From NCBI GenBank assembly GCA_903951445.1, contig CAJBBZ010000120.1, positions 1-64,000 on the forward strand: a stretch of DNA of 64,000 bases, in the 5' to 3' direction. This document shows, one piece after another, positions 1-9,624 of this stretch. Within the stretch, counting starts at the first letter, position 1; each line of letters starts with the position of its first letter. The translations under genes were made by a program, and so were the position numbers. This DNA comes from an uncultured beta proteobacterium (GTDB lineage: Bacteria > Pseudomonadota > Gammaproteobacteria > Burkholderiales > Burkholderiaceae_C). Under the pieces are notes generated by a model. It worked only from the letters and a program-made list of their open reading frames with translations, had not been told where the DNA came from and searched no databases.

Positions 1-328
1 CTTCAGGCGGCAGGTGTTTGTCCAAAAAGGCCTTGATTTGGCTTTCGGGCACCGCGCCCATGAAGCCGTCGGCCGGCTTGCCGGCGATCAAGAGCACGCA
101 AGTGGGAATGCTGCGGATGCCAAAGGCCTTGGAGAGCTCTTGCTCCTGGTCCGAGTCGATCTTGACCAATTTGAAACGCCCGGCGTAATCGGTTTCGACC
201 TTTTCCAGCAGCGGTCCTATCACTTTGCAGGGCCCGCACCAGGGGGCCCAGAAGTCCAGCAGCACCGGCAGGTCGTGCGAGGCGCGGATGACTTCAGTTT
301 CAAAATTTTCCAGGGTGACGTTGATCAT
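1..328 (-). CDS. Thioredoxin-fold protein (thioredoxin / CnoX-YbbN-like), C-terminus beyond window edge
   Basis: Reverse strand reads MINVTLENFETEVIRASHDLPVLLDFWAPWCGPCKVIGPLLEKVETDYAGRFKLVKIDSDQEQELSKAFGIRSIPTCVLLIAGKPADGFMGAVPESQIKAFLDKHLPPE; WCGPCK active site; runs off the left edge. Confidence 0.93.
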   Translation of the reverse strand, partial: MINVTLENFETEVIRASHDLPVLLDFWAPWCGPCKVIGPLLEKVETDYAGRFKLVKIDSDQEQELSKAFGIRSIPTCVLLIAGKPADGFMGAVPESQIKAFLDKHLPPE

Positions 329-430
329 GAAAAAATACTCGGGGTGAAAACGTAAAATTGGGGGTCTAGCCTTGCGGCACGGCTGCCGTCTGATCCTCGG
401 GCGCAGGTGCCAAGCGCTGTTTCCAACCCT

Positions 431-949
431 ATGAGCACCACACCCATCGCGGTCGTCATGGGCTCCAGTTCCGACTGGGACACCATGCAGCACGCAGTGC
501 AGATTCTCCAACAGTTTGGCATCGCCTTTGAAGCGCGCGTGCTTTCGGCGCACCGCATGCCCGACGATATGTTCGCATTTGCGCAAGCAGCCCAGGGCCG
601 GGGCTTGCGCGCCATCATCGCCGGGGCTGGCGGGGCTGCGCATTTGCCGGGCATGCTAGCCTGCAAAACCACGGTGCCGGTGCTAGGCGTGCCGGTGCCG
701 AGCAAGCATTTGCAAGGTGTGGATTCTCTGCACAGCATTGTGCAAATGCCCAAAGGCATACCGGTAGCCACTTTTGCCATCGGCGCAGCGGGTGCGGCCA
801 ATGCGGCTTTGTTTGCCGTGGCCATGCTGGCGGCACACGATGCGGCGCTTGCCAAACAACTCGATGCCTACCGCGCCGAGCAAACCCGCGCCGCGCGCGA
901 ACAAGATTTGCCGGTGACCGGACTGGCCGACGGGCTGGCCGGTTTATGA
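431..949 (+). CDS. purE: 5-(carboxyamino)imidazole ribonucleotide mutase PurE
   Basis: [22 protein letters not shown]...SAHRMPDDM...[13 protein letters not shown]; start at ATG 431 preferred over 407. Confidence 0.97.
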   Translation: MSTTPIAVVMGSSSDWDTMQHAVQILQQFGIAFEARVLSAHRMPDDMFAFAQAAQGRGLRAIIAGAGGAAHLPGMLACKTTVPVLGVPVPSKHLQGVDSLHSIVQMPKGIPVATFAIGAAGAANAALFAVAMLAAHDAALAKQLDAYRAEQTRAAREQDLPVTGLADGLAGL

Positions 950-2172
950 GCATGGGCGCGGCGCTTCTGCCGGGCGCGCACGCTATCGACGTCCAAGCCG
1001 GGACAGGCGTCGGGCCAAGCGCCGGGCCAAGCGCCGGGCCGGTGACGCTAGGCGTGATGGGTGGCGGCCAACTGGGCCGTATGTTTGTCCATGCCGCACA
1101 AACCATGGGCTACGAGACGGCAGTGCTAGACCCGGATGCCGACAGCCCCGCCGGGCGTGTCAGCCACCACCACATCCAAAGCGCCTACCAAGACCCGCAG
1201 GGCCTGGCGCAACTGGCCGCGCTGTGCAGCGCGATCACCACCGAATTTGAAAACGTGCCCGCCGATGCGCTGGCTACCCTAGCCGCCACGCGCACCGTGG
1301 CACCGGGCGCTCAAGCTGTAGCGATTGCCCAAGACCGGCTGGCCGAAAAAGCCCACTTCGTGCGCTGCGGCGTGCCTTGCGCGCCCTTTGCCGCTATCGC
1401 CACTAGGGCGGACGTGGAGGCGGCGCCTGCGGATTTGTTGCCTGGCATTCTCAAAACCGCCCGCCTGGGCTACGACGGCAAAGGGCAGGTGCGGGTGGCG
1501 GACCGCGCCCAACTGCGCCAGGCTTTTGCCGATTTGAAACAACAAGTTTGTGTGCTGGAAAAAATGCTGCCGCTGGCGCTGGAATGCTCGGTCATATTGG
1601 CGCGCGGTGCCGATGGCGCCATGGTGGATTTCCCGGTGCAGCGCAATTTGCACCGCGCCGGGATTTTGGCGGTGACCGAGGTGTTTGAAGACAATGTCCC
1701 AGCCCCGTTGGCTGCGCAAGCGGTGCAAGCCGCCCGCGCGATTGCCCAAGGTTTGGACTATGTGGGCGTGTTGTGCGTGGAGTTTTTTGTCTTGCAAGAC
1801 GGCAGCCTGGTGGTCAACGAGATCGCGCCGCGCCCGCACAACAGCGGCCACTACACGCTAGACGCCTGCGACCAGTCGCAGTTTGATTTGCAAGTGCGCA
1901 CCCTGGCGGGCCTTCCCCTGACCCAGCCGCGCCAGCACAGTGTCGCGGTGATGCTCAATATATTGGGCGATGTTTGGGGCCCCGGCTCGGACAAGACGCC
2001 GCCCTGGGACGCAGTGCTGGCGCTGCCTGGCGCGCATTTGCACTTGTACGGCAAGCGTGAGGCCCGGCCCGGACGCAAGATGGGCCACCTGACCCTCACC
2101 GCCGACAGCGCGCAGGCGGCACGGGCGACCGCCCTGGACGCGGCGCGTATTTTGGGAATTGAAACGTTTTAG
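946..2172 (+). CDS. purK: 5-(carboxyamino)imidazole ribonucleotide synthase PurK
   Basis: [22 protein letters not shown]...ATP-grasp ...[22 protein letters not shown] overlap with purE. Confidence 0.97.
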   Translation: MSMGAALLPGAHAIDVQAGTGVGPSAGPSAGPVTLGVMGGGQLGRMFVHAAQTMGYETAVLDPDADSPAGRVSHHHIQSAYQDPQGLAQLAALCSAITTEFENVPADALATLAATRTVAPGAQAVAIAQDRLAEKAHFVRCGVPCAPFAAIATRADVEAAPADLLPGILKTARLGYDGKGQVRVADRAQLRQAFADLKQQVCVLEKMLPLALECSVILARGADGAMVDFPVQRNLHRAGILAVTEVFEDNVPAPLAAQAVQAARAIAQGLDYVGVLCVEFFVLQDGSLVVNEIAPRPHNSGHYTLDACDQSQFDLQVRTLAGLPLTQPRQHSVAVMLNILGDVWGPGSDKTPPWDAVLALPGAHLHLYGKREARPGRKMGHLTLTADSAQAARATALDAARILGIETF

Positions 2173-2218
2173 ATGCTATTGCCGGTATTTGAACGCTTTT
2201 TAGTCTATTTTGACCACT

Positions 2219-2355
2219 TAAGGAAGCTCTGCATCATTGCAAATCCGTCATTGCGAGCGCAGCGAAGCAATCCATTTTGGCTTGCCAATCAAGCATTTAT
2301 GGATCGCCGCGTCGCTGCGCTCCTCGCGATGACGGACTTGTGCAGAACTTCCCTA
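2219..2355. repeat. Dispersed palindromic repeat, copy A (about 137 bp long imperfect inverted repeat)
   Basis: taaggaagctctgca...tccgtcattgcgagcgcagcgaagcaatccat / atggatcgccgcgtcgctgcgctcctcgcgatgacgga...tgcagaacttccct; second copy at 48249. Confidence 0.85.
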
Positions 2356-2420
2356 GCTTGTTTACCCCAAGCGCTCGCCTAGCCTCTTAGCACCGCCTAG
2401 CCCCTTCATCCCTGCCGCCC

Positions 2421-3515
2421 ATGATTTTGCAAGTACACGAAAGCTCCAGCCTACCCCGCTGCGAACAGGTATTGCGCCATGGCGGCTTACTCGGGCTACC
2501 CACCGAAACCGTGTATGGCCTGGCAGCGGACGCGGACAAGCCCGATGCCGTAGCGGCGATTTTTGCCGCCAAAGGTCGTCCGGCGGACCATCCGCTGATC
2601 GTGCACGTGGCCGACATGGACGGCGGCCTGAGCGGCGCGCGCTACTTTACGCGGGAGATTCCAGAATTTGCGATGCGCCTGATGCAAGCTTTTTGGCCTG
2701 GGCCGCTGACACTGATACTGCCGCGCCGCGACGGCGTGGCAGCAGCCGCTGCGGGCGGGCAGGACTCGGTGGGCCTGCGCTGCCCGTCGCACCCCGCCGC
2801 CCAAGCGCTGCTGCGCGCCCTGCGCCACAGCGTGCAAGGCAGCGTGGTCTGGGGCCTGGCCGCGCCCAGCGCCAACCGCTTCGGGCGCGTCAGCCCGACC
2901 ACGGCGCAGCATGTACACAGCGAGTTCAATACCGGGCGGGGCACGGACGACCCTGCTGCCCTGCTGATTTTGGACGGCGGGCCTTGCGAGGTGGGTATTG
3001 AGTCCACGATTGTGGACTGCACGCGCGGCGAACCGGTGCTTTTGCGGCCCGGCGCCATCGGCGTGCATGCGTTGACCGAGGCCTGCGGGCAAACCGTCCG
3101 ACTGCCGCATGAGTTGGTAAGCGGCCAGTCGGCGCCGCGCGCCTCGGGCACGCTGGCTGCGCACTACGCCCCCGAAGCCAAAGTGCGCCTGATGGACGCC
3201 ACAGACTTGCAGCGCGCCTTACAACCGGGTTCGGCGCAGCGGCGGGCAGTGGCCGGGCGCATTGGCGTCTATATGCGCACCCGGCCCGACATTGCGTCGG
3301 AGCAAGCTGCCCAGCCCCAAGATGGCTTGAATGGGCCGCCGCAACTGTTCTTACGCGCTATGCCCCCCGACGCGGCGCGCGCCGCGCAGCATTTGTTTGC
3401 CACCCTGCGCGCGATGGATGACGCGGGCGCAAAGGAAATTTGGGTGGAGTCAACGCCCGGAAGCACGGAATGGGCAGGCGTGGCCGACCGTTTGCAACGC
3501 GCCAGCGTCGCCTAG
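2421..3515 (+). CDS. L-threonylcarbamoyladenylate synthase (Sua5/YciO/YrdC family, Sua5-type with C-terminal domain)
   Basis: LLGLPTETVYGLAADADKPDAVAAIFAAKGRPADHPLIVHV; 364 aa with C-terminal domain. Confidence 0.93.
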   Translation: MILQVHESSSLPRCEQVLRHGGLLGLPTETVYGLAADADKPDAVAAIFAAKGRPADHPLIVHVADMDGGLSGARYFTREIPEFAMRLMQAFWPGPLTLILPRRDGVAAAAAGGQDSVGLRCPSHPAAQALLRALRHSVQGSVVWGLAAPSANRFGRVSPTTAQHVHSEFNTGRGTDDPAALLILDGGPCEVGIESTIVDCTRGEPVLLRPGAIGVHALTEACGQTVRLPHELVSGQSAPRASGTLAAHYAPEAKVRLMDATDLQRALQPGSAQRRAVAGRIGVYMRTRPDIASEQAAQPQDGLNGPPQLFLRAMPPDAARAAQHLFATLRAMDDAGAKEIWVESTPGSTEWAGVADRLQRASVA

Positions 3516-3526
3516 GCGCTAAAAAG

Positions 3527-4795
3527 CTATTTATCTACGGTAAAAACCGTTAAAACGCCGGTATAGCCGTACAAATGCTGGTACGCAATTTCGCCACCGG
3601 CAAAAAATCCGATCAGCGGTACATCGCCCAAGGCGTGGCGAACGATCTGCATTTCGGCGCTGGCGCCGCCAAAATGTGGGCCGCCGCGCCCGGTGCAGCT
3701 GATGTAAATCGCGCCGGTAATACCTTTTTGTACCGGCGCAGACGCGCCAGCACGCGACCCCGTGGCGCCCACTGCTTGCGGCTCCAACATCTCTTCCGGG
3801 CTGAGTTCTTCGCGTATCTCCGCGCAAATGCGCATTAAATCCGCGCGCGCGGCCTGCACGTTGCGCTGGCAAAAAGCCAGTTGGCCACCGACACGGGCAT
3901 GGTCGCTTAAAGCGACACCGCGATGACCGGGGTCCAGACCGATGATGTGGCGCACCAGCACGTCGCTACCAAAATTGCCCGTCTTGCGCACGGCAGCGCT
4001 GTCGCTGCCGGTAGGCGGGTTGGCCAGGCCGACCAGGGTGTTACGCACCGCTTGCAAGGCTTCTTGCGGGCGCTCCAGCGATATGTACAAATCCGACAGC
4101 AGCGCATCCAAGGCCGGTTCGCCGTCCAGGCTGAGCACCAGGTTGTTGTGCGCTTCGGTAATTACCCGGGCGCGCGACACCGGTTTGCAGCCCTGGGTGA
4201 CGCGCGAGACCACCGCGACTTCCGGCCCGAAAGCCACGCCGCTCAAGCCCCCGCTGAACACGCCCTTGGCCAGGCCCTGGCCACTCAGGTTGCCATCAGC
4301 CGCCAGCGCAAACTGCACGCTTTTGCCCCGGCTGCTAGACAGGCCCCCAAACAAATAGCCGGTTTCGGTGCGGCCCGACATTTCGGCCAGCAAATCGGGC
4401 AGATCGGCGGTAGCGCCATCCGCATGCACCAGCGCGGTGTGGGCTTCAAAGCCCAGGTTTAGGGGCGATACGCCGGAAAACACGCGGTATTGGTCCGATG
4501 GCAGGTCTAGGAGCATGACCGCCATGGCAGGCTCGTCAAAGTACTCCACATTGTTGGCCGCGATGCCAATGCCCACGGTGCCCGACCAGTCGGTGACCGA
4601 GGGCAGCTCGGCGCTGAGGTGGTCCAAAATTTCTTGTGCGTCTTGGGCGTAATGGTCGGTGATGTAGAGCAAGGCCAGCGTGGGCGTTACCGCATGCAGC
4701 GAGCTCGACATCTGGCCGCGCAACTGCGCCAGCACCAAAGCGCTGGCGCTTTGCCACTGGGGGTGCGTCGCGTGCGCGTAAGAAAAAGTTTGCAT
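3527..4795 (-). CDS. FIST N- and C-terminal domain protein (stand-alone)
   Basis: TPTLALLYITDHYAQDAQEILDHL...VGIGIAANNVEYFDEPAMAVML...ISCTGRGGPHFGGASAEMQIVRHALGDVPLIGFFAGGEIA. Confidence 0.88.
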   Translation of the reverse strand: MQTFSYAHATHPQWQSASALVLAQLRGQMSSSLHAVTPTLALLYITDHYAQDAQEILDHLSAELPSVTDWSGTVGIGIAANNVEYFDEPAMAVMLLDLPSDQYRVFSGVSPLNLGFEAHTALVHADGATADLPDLLAEMSGRTETGYLFGGLSSSRGKSVQFALAADGNLSGQGLAKGVFSGGLSGVAFGPEVAVVSRVTQGCKPVSRARVITEAHNNLVLSLDGEPALDALLSDLYISLERPQEALQAVRNTLVGLANPPTGSDSAAVRKTGNFGSDVLVRHIIGLDPGHRGVALSDHARVGGQLAFCQRNVQAARADLMRICAEIREELSPEEMLEPQAVGATGSRAGASAPVQKGITGAIYISCTGRGGPHFGGASAEMQIVRHALGDVPLIGFFAGGEIAYQHLYGYTGVLTVFTVDK

Positions 4796-4828
4796 AGTGA
4801 GTAATTGAGCGGGCGCGTGGGCGCCGTT

Positions 4829-5488
4829 TTAACTGGCGCTGCGGCGCGGCTTGGTGCTGCGCTTGGCAGCCGTGGTTTTGCGTGGCGCCTTGCTTGCGGT
4901 TTTCGCGGCGGTGCGCTTGGCTTTGGTGACGCCGGATTTGCCAGCTGCTTTGGCACTGCCGACCACTGCGGCGCTGTGCTTGGCCACGTCTTGCAGCGCC
5001 GTGCTGGCGATGTGTTGGAACTGTTGGGTCAGCGCGCCCCATAGCTGCATCGGGTCTATGACCTTGCTGGCCTCGGCCTGCGCTTTGGTTTTGCGCTTGG
5101 GGGCGGGGTCGGCGGCGGCCTCGGGTTCGGGTGTAGGCGGTGGTGCTGCGGGCGCTGGCTGGGCGGGTTTGGGGGCAGCAGCAGAGCCGGGCATACCCAT
5201 GGTGAAGTTCATACCCTTCAAGGTTTCCATGGTCATTTTTTGCACTTCCAGCGCCTGGATGGTGGCGCTCAGAGCGCGGGCGTTTTGGTCTAGCCAGAAC
5301 TGCACATGCTTGAGTTCTTCGATGCGCTTTTCCAGGTCCTCGACTTTGAGGCTGGGCACCAGCCACTGCGCCATATTGGGCATGGCCGAGGGGCTGGCGC
5401 CCGCGCCACCTGCCGCCTTGGCCAGGTTTTGCAAAAAGTCAAAACCGGGCACAAATTTGCCGAATCCTGCGGTGTCTGAAGTGCTCAT
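4829..5488 (-). CDS. PhaM-like polyhydroxyalkanoate granule-associated regulatory protein
   Basis: FGKFVPGFDFLQNLAKAAGG...LVPSLKVEDLEKRIEELKHVQFWLDQNARALSATIQALEVQKMTMETLKGMN, Lys/Ala-rich C-terminal tail. Confidence 0.85.
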   Translation of the reverse strand: MSTSDTAGFGKFVPGFDFLQNLAKAAGGAGASPSAMPNMAQWLVPSLKVEDLEKRIEELKHVQFWLDQNARALSATIQALEVQKMTMETLKGMNFTMGMPGSAAAPKPAQPAPAAPPPTPEPEAAADPAPKRKTKAQAEASKVIDPMQLWGALTQQFQHIASTALQDVAKHSAAVVGSAKAAGKSGVTKAKRTAAKTASKAPRKTTAAKRSTKPRRSAS

Positions 5489-5707
5489 GGGCGGGGCTCC
5501 TGGGTTGTGCTGCGCGCGCTGCGTGAAGCGGCCCTTAGCTTAACTGAAGCCAAGAAAAAGCGCGCCGAGTAGTCGCCCATTGGAACAGCATCAAACTACC
5601 GCGCATATGCAGTCACAGCGCCTGCTACTTACCAACCGCCCCATGGCATTCGCCGTAAGTGCTTGCAAAGAGGCTTGCAAACCACCGTCCCGCAGACAAT
5701 ACGGTTT

Positions 5708-6343
5708 ATGTGCAGCCATTACCAAGGCATCCAAGGGCGCGAACGTTTTGAGCGCCATTTCGGCATCGGCCTGCCCGAGGACGCGGGCCAGGCCGATGTA
5801 TGGCCGGGCTACCGGGCGATGTTTATACGCAACACACCGCCGGGTGCGGCACCGGCTGCGGGCCGCTTGCAGGCGCTGACGGGTTTGTTCGGCCTGGTGC
5901 CGCATTGGTCCACCGACTTGCGCATCACGCGCAGCACCTACAACGCGCGCAGCGAAACCGCGATGGAGAAACCCAGTTTTCGCGATGCCTGGCGGCGCGG
6001 CCAGCATTGCATCATTCCCGCTGAGGCTTTGTTTGAGCCAGATTGGCGCAGCGGGCGGGCGGTGGCAGCGCGCATGGGCAGCGCAGACGGCGCGCCGCTG
6101 GGGGTGGCCGGTTTGTGGTCCTGCTGGCGGGAACAGGAGCAAGAAATTTTTAGCTTCACCATGCTGACGGTGAATGCTGATCACCATCCCGTGATGCGCG
6201 AAATGCACAAGCCCGGCGACGAGAAGCGCATGGTGGTGGTGGTGCCGCCTGCGCTCTATGCACATTGGCTGCACTTACCCGCCCGCGAAAGTCTTGGGTT
6301 TTTACAGTCGCAACCCAGCGCCGCACTTGCGCAGCTAGCCTAA
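5708..6343 (+). CDS. SRAP-family (SOS response-associated, HMCES/YedK-like) protein
   Basis: MCSHYQG with catalytic Cys2; NARSETAMEKPSFRDAWRRGQHCIIPAEALFEP. Confidence 0.92.
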   Translation: MCSHYQGIQGRERFERHFGIGLPEDAGQADVWPGYRAMFIRNTPPGAAPAAGRLQALTGLFGLVPHWSTDLRITRSTYNARSETAMEKPSFRDAWRRGQHCIIPAEALFEPDWRSGRAVAARMGSADGAPLGVAGLWSCWREQEQEIFSFTMLTVNADHHPVMREMHKPGDEKRMVVVVPPALYAHWLHLPARESLGFLQSQPSAALAQLA

Positions 6344-6398
6344 AAAACGGAGTTAGCTGAACCAGCAGGCAGCTCAGGAAGAGGCCTGCAGCTACGCT

Positions 6399-6797
6399 TT
6401 AGATGTCCTGGTTACGGGCCTTGGCTGCGCGCAATTCCTGCAGCATGCGCGGGTCATGCAACGCCAAATCCCACAAAGCAGCTTCACGGCGTGACTGCAC
6501 CAGTGCTGTCACGCGGGTTTGAAGCCAGAGCGCACTGGCGGTACTGGCGCGGCGCATGGGCCGGGTCAAGAGGGCCAGCCCTCCGAAAATCGACAACCAC
6601 AACATCACCCAGGCGAGCAACATATGCCCGTCGGCCCAGCTGTCGATCACCTGGTCTGCTACGGCGAGCAAAGCGGCAAAGACCGAAGCTGACAGCAGCC
6701 CGGCCAAGCCCTGGGAGGGCGCAATGCGCCTGATTGGACGCTGCGACGGCGCCCGGACGTGCTGAGAAACGGTTTGGAAAAGCATGAAATTGGACAT
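6399..6797 (-). CDS. Hypothetical protein with two hydrophobic segments
   Basis: MSNFMLFQTVSQHV...LLSASVFAALLAVADQVI...LLAWVMLWLSIFGGLALL; aaggag Shine-Dalgarno upstream of ATG at 6797. Confidence 0.7.
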   Translation of the reverse strand: MSNFMLFQTVSQHVRAPSQRPIRRIAPSQGLAGLLSASVFAALLAVADQVIDSWADGHMLLAWVMLWLSIFGGLALLTRPMRRASTASALWLQTRVTALVQSRREAALWDLALHDPRMLQELRAAKARNQDI

Positions 6798-6918
6798 AGC
6801 AAACTCCTTAGAAAACATGAGCACGCCGCAATAGCGGTGTGACATTGGTGATACTAGGGTTTACACTAATGCGAGTCCACTTTATATTTTTGATTTCACA
6901 CATTCATAAAATCTATTT

Positions 6919-7899
6919 ATGACCCTGCCCGTATTGCAACTGCGCAACTTCGACCTGAACCTCCTCAAAGTCTTTGATGTGGTGATGGCCGAGCGCAGCC
7001 TGACGCGGGCGGCGCAAGTGCTGTCGCTAACGCAGCCGGCGGTAAGCAATGCCCTACGCCGTTTGCGCGATGCCTTGGGAGACGAGGTGCTGGTGCGCCA
7101 AGGACGCAGTTTGCAGCCCACGCCCAAGGCGCTGCTGCTGTGGCCGCAGGTGCGCGAAACACTGGCCCGCTTGCAAACTGCGTTGGCGCCGCATCCGTTC
7201 TCGCCCGCCGATACGGTGTGCAGCTTTGTGCTGACCATGGCCGACGCCACCGCGTCGCAGCTGATGCCGGGCTTGGTGCAGGGTTTGCTGCAGCAGGCGC
7301 CCGGCGTGTCTTTGCGCACCGTGCCGCTGACCACGCGCGACCCGCGGCGCATGCTGGAAGACGGCGAGGTGGACCTGGCATTGGGCCATTTCCCAGCTGC
7401 CCTGGCAGCCATCGGACAGCAACGGCAAAACGGGCAAGCGGTGCGATTTGGCCAGCAACGGCTGTTTTCAAGCGACTATGTATGCGTCATGCGCAAAGGC
7501 CATGCTTTGGCCAAAGTACCGCTCAGCCTGGACGCGTTTTGCCAGGCGCAGCATGCACTGGTCAGTTTTTCGGGTCGCGCCTACGGGCTGATTGATGAGG
7601 CCTTGGCCTCGGTCAACCGCTCGCGCCGCGTGGTGTTGACGGTGAACCAGTTTTTTACTACCGGCAGCGTGGTGGCGCACTCGGATTTGTTGGCCGTGAT
7701 GCCACGGCATTTTGTGCAAGTTACTGGCTTTGCGCCGCAACTGGCGGTGCATGAATTGCCTTTTGATGTGCCGCCGATTCAGGTGGATGCACTGTGGCAC
7801 CAACGCCATGATGCAGACAGCGCGCAAAGCTGGTTGCGCGCCCAAGTGCATGCGGTGGCGCAAGCCGTGCCTTTGGCTGGCGCAAGGGGCAGGGCATGA
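6919..7899 (+). CDS. LysR-family transcriptional regulator
   Basis: LRNFDLNLLKVFDVVMAERSLTRAAQVLSLTQPAVSNALRRLRDALGDEVLVRQGR. Confidence 0.95.
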   Translation: MTLPVLQLRNFDLNLLKVFDVVMAERSLTRAAQVLSLTQPAVSNALRRLRDALGDEVLVRQGRSLQPTPKALLLWPQVRETLARLQTALAPHPFSPADTVCSFVLTMADATASQLMPGLVQGLLQQAPGVSLRTVPLTTRDPRRMLEDGEVDLALGHFPAALAAIGQQRQNGQAVRFGQQRLFSSDYVCVMRKGHALAKVPLSLDAFCQAQHALVSFSGRAYGLIDEALASVNRSRRVVLTVNQFFTTGSVVAHSDLLAVMPRHFVQVTGFAPQLAVHELPFDVPPIQVDALWHQRHDADSAQSWLRAQVHAVAQAVPLAGARGRA

Positions 7900-7966
7900 A
7901 GATGCAAAGTTACAAGCTTGCCATGCGGGCCGCGACCAGGCTGGCAAAGGGACGGGGCGCTGCCGC

Positions 7967-8884
7967 ATGAAACTGCAATTGTTGTCCGATGTGCATTTGG
8001 AATCGCAACCCGATTTTGTGGCGCAGCCAGCCCCGGACGCGGACTTCTTGGTGCTGGCCGGAGATATTGGCTCCTACCAAAAGGGCTCGAAATTGCAGGA
8101 TGCAGATTTCGGCCTGGCGCAGTTTTCGCCGCTGAATGGATGGCCGGTGCCGGTGTATTTTGTACCGGGCAACCATGAATACGACAGCCTAGACTTTGAT
8201 GCCGGCCACGCCCGCTTGCGCGAGACCTGTGCGCGCTTGGGCATCACTTGGCTAGACCGGCAGGTGCTCTCGCTGCCTGGGCTTAGTACGGATGGCCAGG
8301 CGCTGCGCTTGCTGGGCACGACGCTATGGACTGATTTTGATGCGCTGGCAACTTCGCCGCGTCCGTGGCCAGAAAACACGGTCAACGCGGTCAACCAGGA
8401 TGCACCGCGTGATGCCCAAGCCTTGGAATCATCGGAAGCGCTCGCCGCGTGGGAAAGTAATCCAGACAACCGCAAGGCACGCGAAAAAGCGTTTCGTGCG
8501 GCTGACTACTACTTGAAAAAAACCGGCACGCTGCGCCATGGCTTGCCTTTTTTATCTGAAGCGGTACGCGAAGAAGGCTTGCAGTGCCAAGCCTGGCTGC
8601 GCAATGCCTTGAACCAACCCTTTGAAGGCAAAACCATCGCCGTCACGCACTTTGCACCTAGCCTGCACAGCGCCGATCCGCGCTATGGCCGCGTGCCCGG
8701 AACCGCCGGATTTTGCAACGCTTTAGATGACTTGCTACCGCAGGCTGCGCTCTGGTTGCATGGACATTTGCACACCGCGCAAGACTATGTGCACCGGGGC
8801 TGCCGCGTGGTGGCCAACCCGCTGGGCTATGCCCGCAAAAAAGAGCAAGCGCACTTTCGCGCCCAAGCGGTGATTGAAATTTAG
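7967..8884 (+). CDS. Metallophosphoesterase
   Basis: MKLQLLSDVHLE...LAGDIGSY...VPGNHEYD...LHGHLHTAQDY. Confidence 0.93.
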   Translation: MKLQLLSDVHLESQPDFVAQPAPDADFLVLAGDIGSYQKGSKLQDADFGLAQFSPLNGWPVPVYFVPGNHEYDSLDFDAGHARLRETCARLGITWLDRQVLSLPGLSTDGQALRLLGTTLWTDFDALATSPRPWPENTVNAVNQDAPRDAQALESSEALAAWESNPDNRKAREKAFRAADYYLKKTGTLRHGLPFLSEAVREEGLQCQAWLRNALNQPFEGKTIAVTHFAPSLHSADPRYGRVPGTAGFCNALDDLLPQAALWLHGHLHTAQDYVHRGCRVVANPLGYARKKEQAHFRAQAVIEI

Positions 8885-9495
8885 CGGGACGCTAATCCAT
8901 CAAAGCAGGTGCTCATGACTAGGTCGATGATTTGTGCATCGTCATGCTGGCCGCCCATTTTTAAAAACTCCAGCACCGGGTCGCAGGCGCGGGCGTACAA
9001 GGTGTAGAGCACCGCAATAGGCGGCAGGCTGGACTGCAAATGGCCTTGCGCTTGCGCCTCTTCAATCCAGCCGCCCAACCGGTCGCTCACTTCAATCAAG
9101 CCATCCATGTACTGCGCATTGGCCATGAGCTTGGCGCGCAAGGTGGAATTGCGGCTGGGCAGCGAGGGCATCTGACCACGCAACTGCAACTCCATGGTCC
9201 AGCGCGCTACAGCGCGCAATTGCGCCATCGGGCTTTGCGGCGGTAAATCGCGCAAATAGGTCTGGGCTTTTTGCATGAGCTTGACCATGGCCGCCGCTGC
9301 GAGGTCTTCTTTGCTGGGGAAATGCTTGTACAAACTGGCTTTGGCAATGCCTACGGTGGCGGCCACTTCATCGACCGTCATGGCTTCAAAACCTTTTTGC
9401 GCCAACAATGCGCTGGCGGTCTGGATGATGGCGTCTTCGCGCGCCTGTAGCATCTGCGTCTTGAAGGACACTTTGGGCAAAGATTTGGAAGGCAT
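8881..9495 (-). CDS. TetR/AcrR-family transcriptional regulator
   Basis: ASALLAQKGFEAMTVDEVAATVGIAKASLYKHFPSKEDL. Confidence 0.95.
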   Translation of the reverse strand: MPSKSLPKVSFKTQMLQAREDAIIQTASALLAQKGFEAMTVDEVAATVGIAKASLYKHFPSKEDLAAAAMVKLMQKAQTYLRDLPPQSPMAQLRAVARWTMELQLRGQMPSLPSRNSTLRAKLMANAQYMDGLIEVSDRLGGWIEEAQAQGHLQSSLPPIAVLYTLYARACDPVLEFLKMGGQHDDAQIIDLVMSTCFDGLASR

Positions 9496-9624
9496 GTCTG
9501 AATTTTAGCCTTTGGGTTGTTTTGTAATCGATTTCGGCCAATTTGCGACTGCGCAGTTCAATCTATGGCCGTATTCTCCAGCGCCCTCTGCCGTTTTCAA
9601 GGCGGGCGCGCAACAGGATTTTTT

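Noticed and set aside
2173-2382. 69-aa ORF MLLPVFERFLVYFDHLRKLCIIANPSLRAQRSNPFWLANQAFMDRRVAALLAMTDLC
   Set aside because: It is translation of the palindromic repeat, not a gene.
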